Assembly: GCA_037176885.1 (NCBI GenBank)
Contig: JAWWNJ010000003.1
Coordinates: forward strand, 620,001 to 684,000
Direction of reading: 5' to 3'
Origin: Favolaschia claudopus
Lineage: Eukaryota > Basidiomycota > Agaricomycetes > Agaricales > Mycenaceae
DNA: 64,000 nt
Under the pieces are notes generated by a model. The model did not search any database. It was not told the DNA's origin and was given only the letters and a program-made list of their open reading frames with translations. Of the stretch, positions 43,028 to 53,358 are shown one piece after another (within the stretch, counting starts at the first letter, position 1; the number at the start of each line of letters is the position of its first letter). Made by a program: the position numbers and the translations under genes.

Positions 43028-45432
43028 TTATTGTGACGAAGAATACGAGGAATTAATAAGGTCTTCAAGATCATCCGTTCGGCCTGCAGCAAGTAGAGTA
43101 TCAATTACTTTTGGGTCCACGTCAATGATTGAAAGTTCCGCCTCAGTCGCGACCAAATCATCCGTAAAGGTTAGGCGATCTTGCCGATAGATGAACTTGA
43201 GGATCTGGAGCAATTTCAAACATCTTCGGGGAAAGGTTGTTGCGTCGTAGAGTGTCGGTTTCCTTGCTGACGAAAAAACTCGCTCGCAAGGGACTGCGGA
43301 AGCTTGAACTGGCAGGACATCAAGCGCAACACAGAAGAGGTACTTGAATTTGAATTCGCGACGCTAAGAAGAATGAGAAATGAGAGTAATAATAAAGTAC
43401 TAGACCAGCTTACCTCCCAGTATGCGACGAGGTTGAAATTTTCGATCTCAGGATTTGTCTCATCAAGGAGACCCTCCGCTTCGTAAGCCGAGAGCTCGTC
43501 GTCGACGATCCGCTCATCCTCGAGCACTGCACGGCGCTCTGCCTCTGCCAAATCCTCTGCCGTTTGTGCCTCAGCGGAAGGTGTGGGAGCTGGTGCATCA
43601 ATGTCCGGGTTGGACAATGATTTTGAGAGCGCGTTGAACCTCGCAAAGCCGGACGAAAGAGCCCGCGCACCGTGTGACGACGATGATGCGGCTACAGTGC
43701 GCCGACCTACGGTTGCCGGAATCTGTCCCGCAGCGGGGTTAGACTCTCGATTCCGCGACTGCTCAATAAGACAATCTATCATCATGAAGGTCGCTGACCA
43801 CCGTGTCTCGACATCTTTCAACAGACAACAACCCGAAGTTTCCGCGATGGCTGTCCCGCCGCTGCGAAACCGCCCGCCTCGTTTCCGTCAACGATGGTTT
43901 TCTCAAAGTTCTCGCGCCGTTGGCCCGAGGTTCGGCATTGTGTAACAAGGGAGCGTGCGGATGTGACGGGATCGGAGCTGATAGCGTCCCAATAGAGCAA
44001 ATTCTCAAAGAGAGATTGGGGAATTAGTGTTGCCGGGAGCTGAGTTGGAGCTGAACTCGAGTTGATTGCCCATCAGCTCGCTGTCAGCTCGAGTTGACCG
44101 GAGCTGGCTCAGAGCTGATACCGGATATGGGAATCTAGTGTCCCAGGGTTCATCTTTCCACCCGAAGGGCAAAATTTTAGGGGAGATGGACCAAATTTTT
44201 ATGTGGAAGGTTTTCCTGAGCTCTCTTCAAGCTCAAACTGCTTTTTATACGTCGAAAACGGCCAAGAAACGGCCAATACAGAAACTGGGGAGGGAGTGTG
44301 ATGTCACTCAGTTACACCACCGGAAATGTCACGTCGTCCGCTTTGGGTGACGAGGGTGGAGTCGAGGCGAGCTGGCATCACCTCGAGGTGCCGCTTTTGG
44401 GAAGGGGTCGAGTTGGAGTTGAACTCAGCTTGGAGCTAGCTCCAGCTTCCGGCAACACTATGGGGAATGATGTCCCCGTTACGATCGAGAACAATATCCG
44501 GTTCGTATGTTGGGAACTCGGTAATTTCTGACAACCCAGCCTTGACTGCGAGATTAATGACATGGGGGAAACAGCTAGGCAGTGGACCAGTTGAGAAGGG
44601 AGACGAGAAATGATGGGGAAAAAAAGCCGCACCGTATACGATTGCCTTCGTCGTCGAATGGAATGCCAATTGCGTGGAATTCATCGCCTATCCGGTCCAA
44701 TGCGGTGTTGTTGTTCGACGCATTGTCGCAGGTGATCATTCCCATCTATTTCAGTGTTAGATACTGCAACGAGGCTCAAAGTCGAGGTACCTTGGCCAAT
44801 TTTCCCAGCAGTCACCCACAAAATCTGGTTGAAAACACGCAATTTCCGATTCCGGTTAGAGTATTGAATGGCGGCCGGAGGCCGGATGTATGAATTGTAG
44901 GGCCTGTATTACATTAAATACGATGGCCGCAGGAGAAAATTTTGAGGTATTTAATGTATAAGTACGTGCATTTAATGTACCTTTTCACGCATCCCAACTG
45001 TCTGCATCCCATTCCGCATTCTCAACTGACCATTGACGCGCCGGGGCCTTAGCGGCTTTTTTAGGTGCAGGTGCAATTTCGGTTCCCCTGATCCGCTGCA
45101 AATCGGGCAGTCAGTCTTGACGCCTTGAGATCAATGTACTTACGTCTCGATATCGAAGACCGGGAATCCGGCTTGCCGGAAAATAAGAGGAGGAGGGGCA
45201 ATGTCTGAATCTTCCTCGTCTTCCTGCATTGGCCTCGTAGTCGTTGATGCCATAGGGATCGGGGGGGGGGTTGAATAGTTTGTCCTCGTCAATGTCCGCC
45301 GGAGAATCCATCGTCGACTCGGCGTTGAGGATGTCTCGAAGTGTGGGAATGCCTGCGACGATTGGGTCCGAAGGCTTGCGGTTTGGCGTGGCAGTGTTGA
45401 TTGACCTCGGCCGCTGTCAACTTCGACGCCAT
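43028..45432 (-). pseudogene. hAT transposase, decayed and interrupted
   Basis: Start MASKLTAAEVNQHCHAK, a frame change, then IVAGIPTLRDILNAESTM and an acidic/Pro-rich part. An intron leads to QWSVENAEWDADSWD and a stop at about 44998. A large internal part is missing. Coding resumes with ITCDNASNNNTALDRI, an intron, and CFPHVINLAVKAGLSEITEF. A 436-bp MITE (44025-44460) interrupts the gene; beyond it come YWDAISSDPVTSARSLV and DVETRWSATFMMIDCLIEQS. The C-terminal hAT dimerisation region has FNLVAYWE and, after an intron, ASAVPCERVFSS. Two small frame changes separate this from LLQILKFIYRQDRLTF. The hAT family is certain from the DNASNN, CFPHVINL, DVETRWS and VPCERVFS motifs. It is inactive. 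Confidence 0.8.
44025..44460. mobile_element. hAT-type MITE inserted in hAT transposase gene
   Basis: 436 bp with ends TAGTGTTGCCGG and CCGGCAACACTA, and an 8-bp duplication TGGGGAAT (44017-44024, 44461-44468). Subterminal GAGCTGA/GAGTTGGAGCTGAACTC motifs on both sides. Removing it rejoins the transposase coding sequence. Confidence 0.86.
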
Positions 45433-46977
45433 CGCACATTTCGCTTGGGACCACGCTGAAACAGCTTGATACCAGCTTCTAGAAGCAAATATTGGCTCGA
45501 TACTGATGGCGGTGGGAAATACCGGTATCCAGATACCGGCGGAGTTTGAATTCCCGGCCCGCGGTCCCTGCGCTCCGGCCACTGAACAACGCGCTGAACA
45601 GCGGGCAGAATAATTGCAGGCCTTGTAGACCACACCACAAACTGTATCAGCCCATGTTAAAGAGGTATAGTCCACTTGTTACAGTCTCAGTCGATGTTTT
45701 CATCCGTAGCGTTTCAACCAATGCAAAAAGGGTGAATATTAATTATAATGCAGAGCTTTGGCTCGGAGCATCGACACAAAATTCCGCATGTCAATCTTAT
45801 TCAAAGCGCTAGCACCACTATGGAGCCGTGTTTGCGCGAGCCAGCATTTGTTGAGGCCGCCAAAGTTGCTCAAATGGCTCCAAAACAGGGAATACGTATA
45901 TATGCTCGGGAAATCATGCCAAACACTCATCGCAGTTCAAATCAAGCGGAACTAGGGGCCTCCTCAAATTATTTTCGGACTCTAGTACAACAACTATGAA
46001 CTCCCAAGTGATTAAATCAACCATCCACGGAGACTGAGAATGGAAACCCCGCACCTACTATAATATTGTGACGCAGATTGACTCGGAAGCAGCTTCGAAA
46101 ACAATACTAAGTTGAAGTTGAGAAGAGTGGAGATATTGACATAGCCAGAACATACACCACAGCATTCACTGATTATGGCTTGCATAAATTGTAGGTCTGG
46201 ACAAAGCAAAATGAGTTGATCATTGGGAGTTTGAAGATTTGAAGCAATGATTGAGGTCTTGAATTTAGTCGACTGGAAGCAAACTGCAAGGACAGGAAGC
46301 CGAGACGCCGAGAATCATAGTGGAGAATATATTTGAGTGAGTGCGGTGGTACGAGTTCAAGTTAATAAATTTGGGTTCTCAGTTTAGACAGGTATGCTGC
46401 TCCTGCCCAGTCTTCTGGCTGAGGGATAAGAAAATCAGTCTGAGGAAAGCAATCTCGAAAGAGGTAACCAACAAGAGGCAAAACAGAATCAGAGGCTTGA
46501 AATTGAAGTCGATTCGGGTTGTTCGGACAGGGCCAAATTCGGAGCAAAGATCCGTGATTGTGCCCTGCCGCGTCGGATCGTGCATTTCAAACTCCGTCAG
46601 TATATTGCCGGGAAGGAAGAAAAGCTGAAAAGAAATTCACCACTGGCTAGATAGCGGTTTAAAAAAGATTAGAGCTCTTCAAGGCTAGTAGACACTGCCC
46701 AATTATTTGCGGGAATTAAGCACACCCTTGGAAGATCCAAGAAAACCTTTCCGCTATCTGGCTCGGAGATGTGACAAAAAAGGGAACGAGTTGACAGCAG
46801 TCAAAAGTTCCCGGCAATCTCCTTGAAATTCCCCCCCTTTTTTCGTTTCTTTATTTCTTTATTTTTTTATTTTCGCCCACCGACACTAGTATCGAGCCCA
46901 AATATTAGCAAAATATTAGAGTTACTCCGGCACCCTAGCCCGAGGCCGAGACAGAGCCCGGAGATAAATTGATGTAT
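45433..46977. other. no gene recognised
   Basis: GGCGGAGTTTGAATTC at about 45538 and TTTCAAACTCCGTC at about 46586 are copies of a short motif also present at 43, 40599 and 42562. A polypyrimidine and T-rich run lies at 46830-46875. No coding frame was supported. Confidence 0.35.
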
Positions 46978-46979
46978 TA

Positions 46980-47339
46980 CATAGCGTTATGTCACGTCTT
47001 CCCACCACGCTTTTTTTGCTTTCTCCTTGTCGCGTCGCGTCGTTTTATGCTCCCTGGCCTTGCAATGGGCCTAAAAACCCTGCAAATTGGACTGCAGACC
47101 CCAACGACATCAAAAACCTGCTACAGTTCTTCTATGAAAACCGTAGTCGTGCCGGAGAACGCGGAAACTGGGACAAGACACTTCTCAATGAAGCCGCCGT
47201 ATACATGGGCAGCAATGAGAGCTACGAGCCCCCGGGAAGGGTTATTGGCGGTCCTAATGGGTAGGGACATGGAGAAAGAGGTCAAAAGCGCGATAATCTC
47301 GGATTCTGTGCGATAGGGGGCAGGTGACATAACGCTATG
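46980..47339. mobile_element. TA-flanked element carrying a Myb/SANT-like fragment
   Basis: 360 bp with ends CATAGCGTTATGTCAC (left) and GTGACATAACGCTATG (right), TA at 46978-46979 and 47340-47341. Inside, a plus-strand frame (46989-47264) reads ANWTADPNDIKNLLQFFYEN, then RSRAGERGNWDKTLLNEAAV. This fits the first helices of Myb/SANT-like domains of fungal transposon proteins. Confidence 0.75.
46989..47264 (+). pseudogene. Myb/SANT-like DNA-binding domain fragment
   Basis: The frame starts MSRLPTTLFLLS and includes NWTADPNDIKNLLQFFYENR followed by SRAGERGNWDKT. The W-x(12)-F-x-(Y/E)-x-(H/N)-R-(S)-x-A-G-x-x-G-N-(F/W) spacing is typical. The frame ends shortly after, so only the first part of the domain is present. 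It lies wholly within the TA-flanked element, suggesting capture or a deletion derivative. Confidence 0.5.
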
Positions 47340-47399
47340 TACTAACGGCGTGGGGGTCACCGCAGGTTACTGATGGTGACCTGTCACGTGCCTCTGCCC

Positions 47400-48266
47400 G
47401 CCAATTCTACCAGATGTACTAATCATGGTGACTTTGGTAAAATATATCCTCAATCTGATGAAGTAATCGAACGATTGAATGGATTGTGCTCACGATCGGA
47501 AGGATTGAAAGATTTGGTAGTTACTGTACAATCTGATAGCTAAAGTTTTGTTTGGCTTTGATTGTAAAACTATTTGATTTTAATTAGTTTGACAAATGGG
47601 TAGTTATTCTAATTTTTTATACGCAAAACAATTTCCTGTCTATCATCTCTCGATGGTTACAGTCGAACCTCTCTTAACCCATACCCCTCGGTGGATGGCC
47701 TAGGCTATGGGGTATGGGAGGTTATGGGTTGAGGGAGGTAATTACATAATATATTTTCATGGTAGTATTTATTATTTTCGCGTGTAAACACAACATTTCC
47801 GCCGTATCTGCGATGTGATTGGCTCTCAGACTTGAATTTCACACATTTTGGGTTGCCGAGCAGGCTCAGAGCCCTTGCGGACCGTGATTCTGGCATGATC
47901 CGCTGACATAATACCATCATATCTGACGTCGGAACACTCGGAATTGCCTATTTAGGCCATGTTCACTATGGCCTTTCCTTCCCAAGGCTATGGGTTATGG
48001 GTTAAGAGAAAAGTATGGGGTTTCCCTGCAAACCAACATGGTTTTCGAAATTTCTATGGGTAAGAGGGAGTATGGGTTGATAGGAGTATGGTTTACGAGG
48101 GGTTCGACTGTATTTGGAATTCAAGAGACAGAACATGGCTTTATTTGACAGTGCTTGCACAGAATTCTCCTAGCAAGAATTTCCCACACATCGGCAATTG
48201 CCGCCTTCGTGCTGGCGGATACTCGGAGTCCTCGGACTCGGTTCTCCGATCACCAGAGAGTACAAT
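47400..48266 (+). repeat. repeat E, copy 2
   Basis: Same sequence as 27968-29842 without element F, but carrying element D at 47660-48110, and with element C inserted in its right-hand end. A deletion of about 80 bp relative to copy 1 follows CACAGAATTCTCC. Confidence 0.7.
47660..48110. mobile_element. TA-flanked pogo/Tc1-like MITE D
   Basis: 451 bp, ends CAGTCGAACC(T/C)CT and complement, TA at 47658-47659 and 48111-48112. Copy 1 of repeat E at about 29596 gives the empty site (ATGGTTATTTGGAATTC). Both arms repeat TATGGGTTAAGAG-like units. Confidence 0.86.
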
Positions 48267-48274
48267 CGTGTATT

Positions 48275-48548
48275 AGGCCCCCGGTCACTGACATATAGGT
48301 CTGTAACATTGAAAACCCGAATTTTGGCCTGATTTACTCTATTTTTCAGCACTGATGGCGCTCTGGCGGCTTCAAAAACCACGATTTTTTTCTGAAAATG
48401 CGCGCAAACGCTTAGTTTAGAGGAGCTGCATCGCCCTATCTAGTCAAAAACCTCTGTCAGATGGCTGGTTCGCCAAATAGACCTCTCAAATTGGACGTTG
48501 TTTTACTCTATGGATGTTACAGACCTATATGTCAGTGACCGGGGGCCT
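48275..48548. mobile_element. hAT-type MITE C
   Basis: 274 bp, ends AGGCCCCCGGTCACTGACAT and complement, 8-bp duplication CGTGTATT (48267-48274, 48549-48556). A related tip (AGGCCCCCGGTCACTACCAT) lies at 17615 and continues after the TA MITE at 18322 (AGGTCCGTA). Confidence 0.86.
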
Positions 48549-48623
48549 CGTGTATTCCGGTGGTTGCCTCGGCTAAGCTAAGTCGGCTAAGCTAAGCGGG
48601 GGTCACCAGCAAGGTAACCAGAG

Positions 48624-48997
48624 TGTAACAACAGGCGAAAATGGAACATGCGGGAGTCGCACCCGCATAACCGTTAGACTATCTGTCCCTTCGTCTCACG
48701 TCCGTTTCTGGGTCCAAGTTACCCCAGTTCGGCCACGTGACCGCTGTAACGTGCCGATTCGTTACATCCGCCCTCCTGCCGAGGTTCTGCGGAAGCTCGG
48801 CAAACTTATGCCAGCTGCGGGAGTCGAACACGACTCACTGATGTTCCACCAAATGTAACAACAGGCGAAAATGGAACATGCGGGAGGTCGCACCCGCATA
48901 ACCGTTAGACTATCTGTCCCTTCGTCTCACGTCCGTTTCTGGGTCCAAGTTACCCCAGTTCGGCCACGTGACCGCTATAACGTGCCGATTCGTTACA
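48624..48997 (-). mobile_element. miniature LTR element (TRIM), complete
   Basis: Two LTRs of 143 and 144 bp (48624-48766 and 48854-48997) start TGTAAC and end GTTACA, and differ at only two or three positions. A 5-bp duplication CAGAG flanks the unit (48619-48623, 48998-49002). The internal domain is 87 bp. Read on the minus strand, TGGTGGAACATC lies 2 bases after the 5' LTR as a possible primer-binding site, and the purine run CAGGAGGGCGGA directly precedes the 3' LTR as polypurine tract. No coding capacity. The internal part also contains a tRNA T-arm-like stretch (GTGTTCGACTCCC). Confidence 0.85.
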
Positions 48998-49002
48998 CAG
49001 AG

Positions 49003-49354
49003 CGGGCTGGTTACCCTAAGTATACTCTATGTCATGCGGCACAGTCTCAAGTTGTTCATCCCCGTTCTCCTCATTTGGTTAACTAATTTAACAGTGTGCA
49101 CTTGATAGAGACCAGAGACCGACTGATACCATTTATTGGCTTTATCATTGATATTAGCACACTACCCACTTAACCCTTGGTGGACTTAGCCAGAAAAAAT
49201 CGCTCGGTTCTTTCATGACGAAAATTCATAATGTTTTGTCATGAATTCATAATCTTGCAAAAATGAGCTTCTGAGCATCATGAAACCCCGCTTGAAATCC
49301 ATGGTGTGCTTCACGACAAAACATCATGAAACCTGAAATTCAATACAGTTTGCA
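49003..49354. other. no gene; CATGAAATTCA array
   Basis: 49215-49345 carries CATGACGAAAATTCAT, TCATGAATTCAT, CATCATGAAACC and GAAATTCAA motifs similar to the arrays at 22340 and 23423. Confidence 0.4.
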
Positions 49355-49547
49355 TGTCGCAAAAATCGGATTCCGATTATAACTGGTTATAAGTCTAATC
49401 AGGGTTTATAGGCGGGTTATAAATCGACATAGAAATTTATGACCCCATCTCCAAATGCTTCGATCTTGGGTTATGACTGCCTATATAGCCTGACTAGACC
49501 TATAACCCGTTATAATCGGTTATAATCGAAATCCGATTTTTGCGACA
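49355..49547. mobile_element. MITE with Plavaka-type TGTCGCAAA ends
   Basis: 193 bp, left end TGTCGCAAAAATCGGATTCC and its mirror at the right. The first nine bases equal those of the 24414-27700 element. Flanked by CA on both sides (49353-49354, 49548-49549), a 2-bp duplication like the TA of the larger element. Subterminal GATTATAACNGNTTATAA motifs. Confidence 0.65.
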
Positions 49548-49715
49548 CATGAATTTCATGATGTATACTTTGCACAGTGCAAGAAATAGACAGTGCGTCG
49601 CAGTCTACAATCTGAGCAGTCAGTGGACAAAGTCCGCGACGTCCTAGACAATGGGGCGTCGGGATTCGAAACTCGGATATCAGGTCGACTTATTTTTAAA
49701 GCCCTCGGCCAGACC

Positions 49716-49733
49716 CCCCCCCCCCCCCCCCCA
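49716..49733. repeat. poly-C tract
   Basis: A run of about 18 C residues directly before the 5'-truncated copia element. Homopolymers of this length are also prone to assembly error. Confidence 0.8.
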
Positions 49734-49741
49734 AATAATCG

Positions 49742-52707
49742 TTGAAACTTTGCGCCGCTTATTTAGCGAGCGAAAACTGTCCAAATCCGGAACATTATTG
49801 CTGCTTTGACAGTCAGATGGGTTCATGGGACGGAAATTTACCCTCGGACAAGTTTAAACCAATTTACAACTGGTTTATGGGCCTTAGGAAGCTTATGAGT
49901 ACTAGACACAAGAAATTTTTTAAGGACCTTCTGGAGACGCCCCCCAACGAAGACCTGAAGCGGTTCTTGAAGGCACGTGGTATTCAGCTCAAAACCAGCG
50001 CTCCACGTACTCCTGAACAGAACGGTGTTGCCGAACGTCAGTTTGGGTCTATTTTTGTCCGCGTCCGCACCGTCCTCATCGACGCCGACCTGCCGCTTAG
50101 CATGTGGGCTGAGGCCAGCAGTTACATGGTCTATGTCAAAAACCGTAACCCACACAGCGCTCTCGACCTTCGTACCCCTATCTCCATCCGCTTCCCAAAC
50201 CGCAAACAGCCGAAGTACAGGTCTTTTCACCGTTTCGGTTGAAGGGCTTACCTCTATAACGACAATCCTAATCGCAAAAAGTTCGACCATCGCGGCGAAT
50301 CGGTTATTTTTGTTGGGTATCCGGATGATCGCAAGGCTTGGAGGAAGGTTTATCGCCCCTCAAAGCGTACCTTCGGGTCGTCGCCTCATATCAAATTCGA
50401 CGACAACTCAAATTGTGGGGAATTTCGGGCTGAGGGGGAGATACACTCATACAAATATTCTTCTCTCAAGTCGTCTTCGACCGAAGCTGATGATGATGAT
50501 TACAGCCCTCCTTCCTCCACTTCTACGCCTCCAACTGCCAATCCGGTACCTCCTCGTGCACCATCCCCTCCTGCTCCGGCTGGACCTGCGGATGTCGTGT
50601 CACAACCTAAACCCCGGGCACCTCGTCAACCTCGTCCTCTACCACCTCCGCGCGACCCATCTACCCGTATCCGGGAAGCCGCTGAGCTCAAGGCCGCAGC
50701 CGCAAACCTTAATTCAGGCTTAGCAGCAGCGCCAGCTCCAGAGGACCCTGACCGTGCGCCGGAAGATTCTGCTTTCGCGGAATCCTGGGACGAATTTGAG
50801 TACGCTCATATCATTGGTCCCGGCGAAGTTCCTCGCAACTACAAGGAAACGATGCCCGATCGTTCCGAGTGGGAGAGCGCGATGGAAGTCGAGCTCGATA
50901 GCATTGCGAGGATGGGTACATGGGAACTTGTCCCACCACCTCCCGGTGTCACTCCGCTTGGTTCGCTCTGGGTCTATGCCTTGAAGCACGACAGTACTGG
51001 TGCCATCACTCGGTACAAAGCTCGTTTATGTGCTCAGGGTACACCCCAGCGCCCAGGTATCGATTTTTCGATGTCTTTTGCTCCTGTTGTGAAGTCAGAG
51101 TCGCTTCGTTACCTCCTAACCCTAGCTGCAAAGCTGGACTGGGAATTCCACGTTGTGGACGTCGACTCCGCCTTTCTCAACAGCGAGACGGATCCAGACG
51201 AGCCACCTATCTACATGCGACAGCCTCAGGGCCATCGTGTTCGTGGAAAGGAGGACTATGTCTGTCTCCTGAAAAGGGGAATTTACGGGTTAAAGCAAGC
51301 CGCACTTCTCTGGTACCAAAAGTTACGTTCCATTTTGGTCAAGATTGGTTTCCGGGTATGCATTGCTGATCCGTGCGTCTTTATTCGTCGCCTGGAGAAG
51401 GCTATTTCCATCATCAGCGCCCACGTTGATGATCTCGGTTTATTCTGCTCCTCTGTTGCAGAGGTCAAACTTTTAAAGAAGCAGATTTCCGAGCATGTCC
51501 AAATCAAGGACTTGGGAGAGTCAAAATCCATTCTTGGCCTCGAAATCCTGCGTGATCGTGCGAACCGCACCATCTCCTTGTCTCATCGTTTCTATATTGA
51601 CTCGATTGTGGCTCGGTATCGCATGGAGGATGCACGGCCCGTATACTCGCCAGTCAACACGTCGGCCGCTCCGCTTTCCAAGTCTCAATCTCCTCAGACT
51701 TCGGAAGAACTCCAGCGCATGGCCAACGTACCCTACCAGCACGCCGTTGGTTCGCTTATGCATACCGCTGTTCAATGCCGTCCAGACATCACAAAGGCAG
51801 TCCAGTCCGTATCGCAAGTTAGCTCCAACCCCTCGTTGGGAAGCCGTTAAACGGATCCTCGCGTACCTCAAAACCACACGCGACTCTGTCCTTGTTCTAG
51901 GCGGCAATGAAGACCTTACACTTCACGCTTTCAGCGATTCAGATTGGGCAAACTCAAAGGATCACGCCCGATCCATTTCTGGGTATGCTGTCTTCATCGG
52001 ATCCAGCTTAATCGCTTGGTCAGCGAAGAAGCAAACCTCCACGGCTCTTTCGACTGGCGAAGCCGAGCTCTACGCTGGCACACACGTCGGGCGTGAAATC
52101 ATGTGGCTCCGCTCTCTTCTGTTCGAGCTTGGTTTCTTACTACCTCCCGGACCGACTTCCCTTTCTATCGACAATACTTCCACCATCCGGATGATTGTCA
52201 ATACTGATGAAGTCACCGCTCGAACGAAGCACGTCCACATTGCCATCTGGTGGATCCGTGAAGCAGTCCTCCATCGCTGCATCGTCCCTGTTTACGTCCC
52301 TACGGAAGTGAATGTTGCCGACTTATTCACGAAACCATTGTCGGCACCACGCTACAAGACTCTCGTCAAAATGTTGGGCATGGCTCCCCGACCGGATGCT
52401 CGTTGAGGGGGAGTGTTGAAGTATTTATTTCTCTTCCATTTACCGTACATACCTTACATTCTCCAACTCGCAATCCGTTCTGTTACGCGTCACACATTCC
52501 TTATGTAGCTTTGTGTCACCGTCACATTCCTCAGTCGTTTCCTCCACGACTGAGGTATGTGCACTCGTATCTACTGTCCTTACAGCTTACTGATTCTCCT
52601 GGTAGTTTATACTTACTGTATTCTATCAGGTATATAATACACGAGTCGTTTCCTCCACGACTGAGTTTATACTTACTGTATTCTATCAATAAATTTCGGA
52701 AATAGCA
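49742..52707 (+). mobile_element. Ty1/copia retrotransposon, 5'-truncated
   Basis: The pol region from the integrase C-terminal half to the 3' LTR is present. Gag, protease and the 5' LTR are missing. The stop at 52404-52406 is followed by GAGGGGGAG (polypurine tract) and then TGTTGAAGTATT, the start of the 3' LTR at 52414. The LTR end is taken as CA at 52706-52707 but is uncertain. The LTR contains duplicated segments CGTTTCCTCCACGACTGAG and TTATACTTACTGTATTCTA. Confidence 0.78.
49840..52406 (+). pseudogene. copia pol: integrase, reverse transcriptase, RNase H
   Basis: Integrase: FLKARGIQLKTSAPRTPEQN then GVAERQFGSIFVRVRTVLID. An in-frame TGA at 50240 sits where FG(C)RAYLYN is expected. After a Pro-rich linker (50500-50640) the RT reads WELVPPPPGVTPLGSLWVY, KARLCAQGTPQRPGIDFSMS, FAPVVKSESLRYLLTLAA, GIYGLKQAALLWYQKL and the AHVDDLG active site. 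After VPYQHAVGSLMHTAVQCRPD a small deletion at about 51835 shifts the frame. RNase H continues as SDSDWANSKDHARSISGY, KQTSTALSTGEAELYAG, TKHVHIAIWWIRE and ADLFTKPLSAPRYK. Not functional as it stands. Confidence 0.88.
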
Positions 52708-53356
52708 CTGTGAGACTGGGGGCACATGAAAATCATGTACCTTGGTACCCCGAAACTCATGTCCTCTTACACTGAGCATTCCCTGAAATTCATGTCCCAG
52801 CGCGTGAACAAAATCATACTCTTTTTCGACGTTTTCATGTGCCTTTTTAATGTACCGATTCCATGAAAATCAGTCTCAAGTCCCTCAACAAGCACGAAAT
52901 CATGGAACGAGACAATGAAAATAAGGGGTTACGGAGCAAAATTCAGGATGAAATGAGATGATATCTATATACCAATACATGTGTTATCTACGTGAACACC
53001 GCGCGCGATGGAACTCCAGTCCTGCTACAAGATCTCCAGTTCACGAACGAACTACCTGGGGACATTGTTGATTTAAAAGCGCCGGTACAGAGAAAAGCCC
53101 GAATGAAACAGAGTCGAGATACCAAAAAGCAGAGGCAAAGGATACGGTAATGGAGGAAGGACGAGATGAGAGCAAGACGAAAGTGTTGACGCCACGGCGT
53201 TGACGGAAAATGAGGCAGTTGATGGCGGCAGTTGCCGATGACCAATCTTGAATTCCATTGGCTTGTCCTACTTATGTCGCTTTGGGAAGTAAACCCCATT
53301 TGCGACTTCATTCACGCGAAATAAATTGACGAAGTTGGAATTGTATGTTCATAGAG
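52708..53356. other. no gene; ATGAAAATCATG motifs
   Basis: 52725-52880 repeats CATGAAAATCATG, CTCATGTCC and AATTCATGTCC words, again resembling the CATGAAATTCA family. No gene recognised. Confidence 0.35.
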
Positions 53357-53358
53357 TA

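Noticed and set aside
48634..48900. tRNA genes suggested by GACTCCCGCA and TAGTCTAACGGTTA
   Set aside because: Box spacing is far too short and there is no cloverleaf. The sequence is part of the TRIM.
48624..48997. CRISPR-like repeat-spacer array
   Set aside because: Only two long copies with one short spacer, LTR ends and a target duplication; the genome is eukaryotic.
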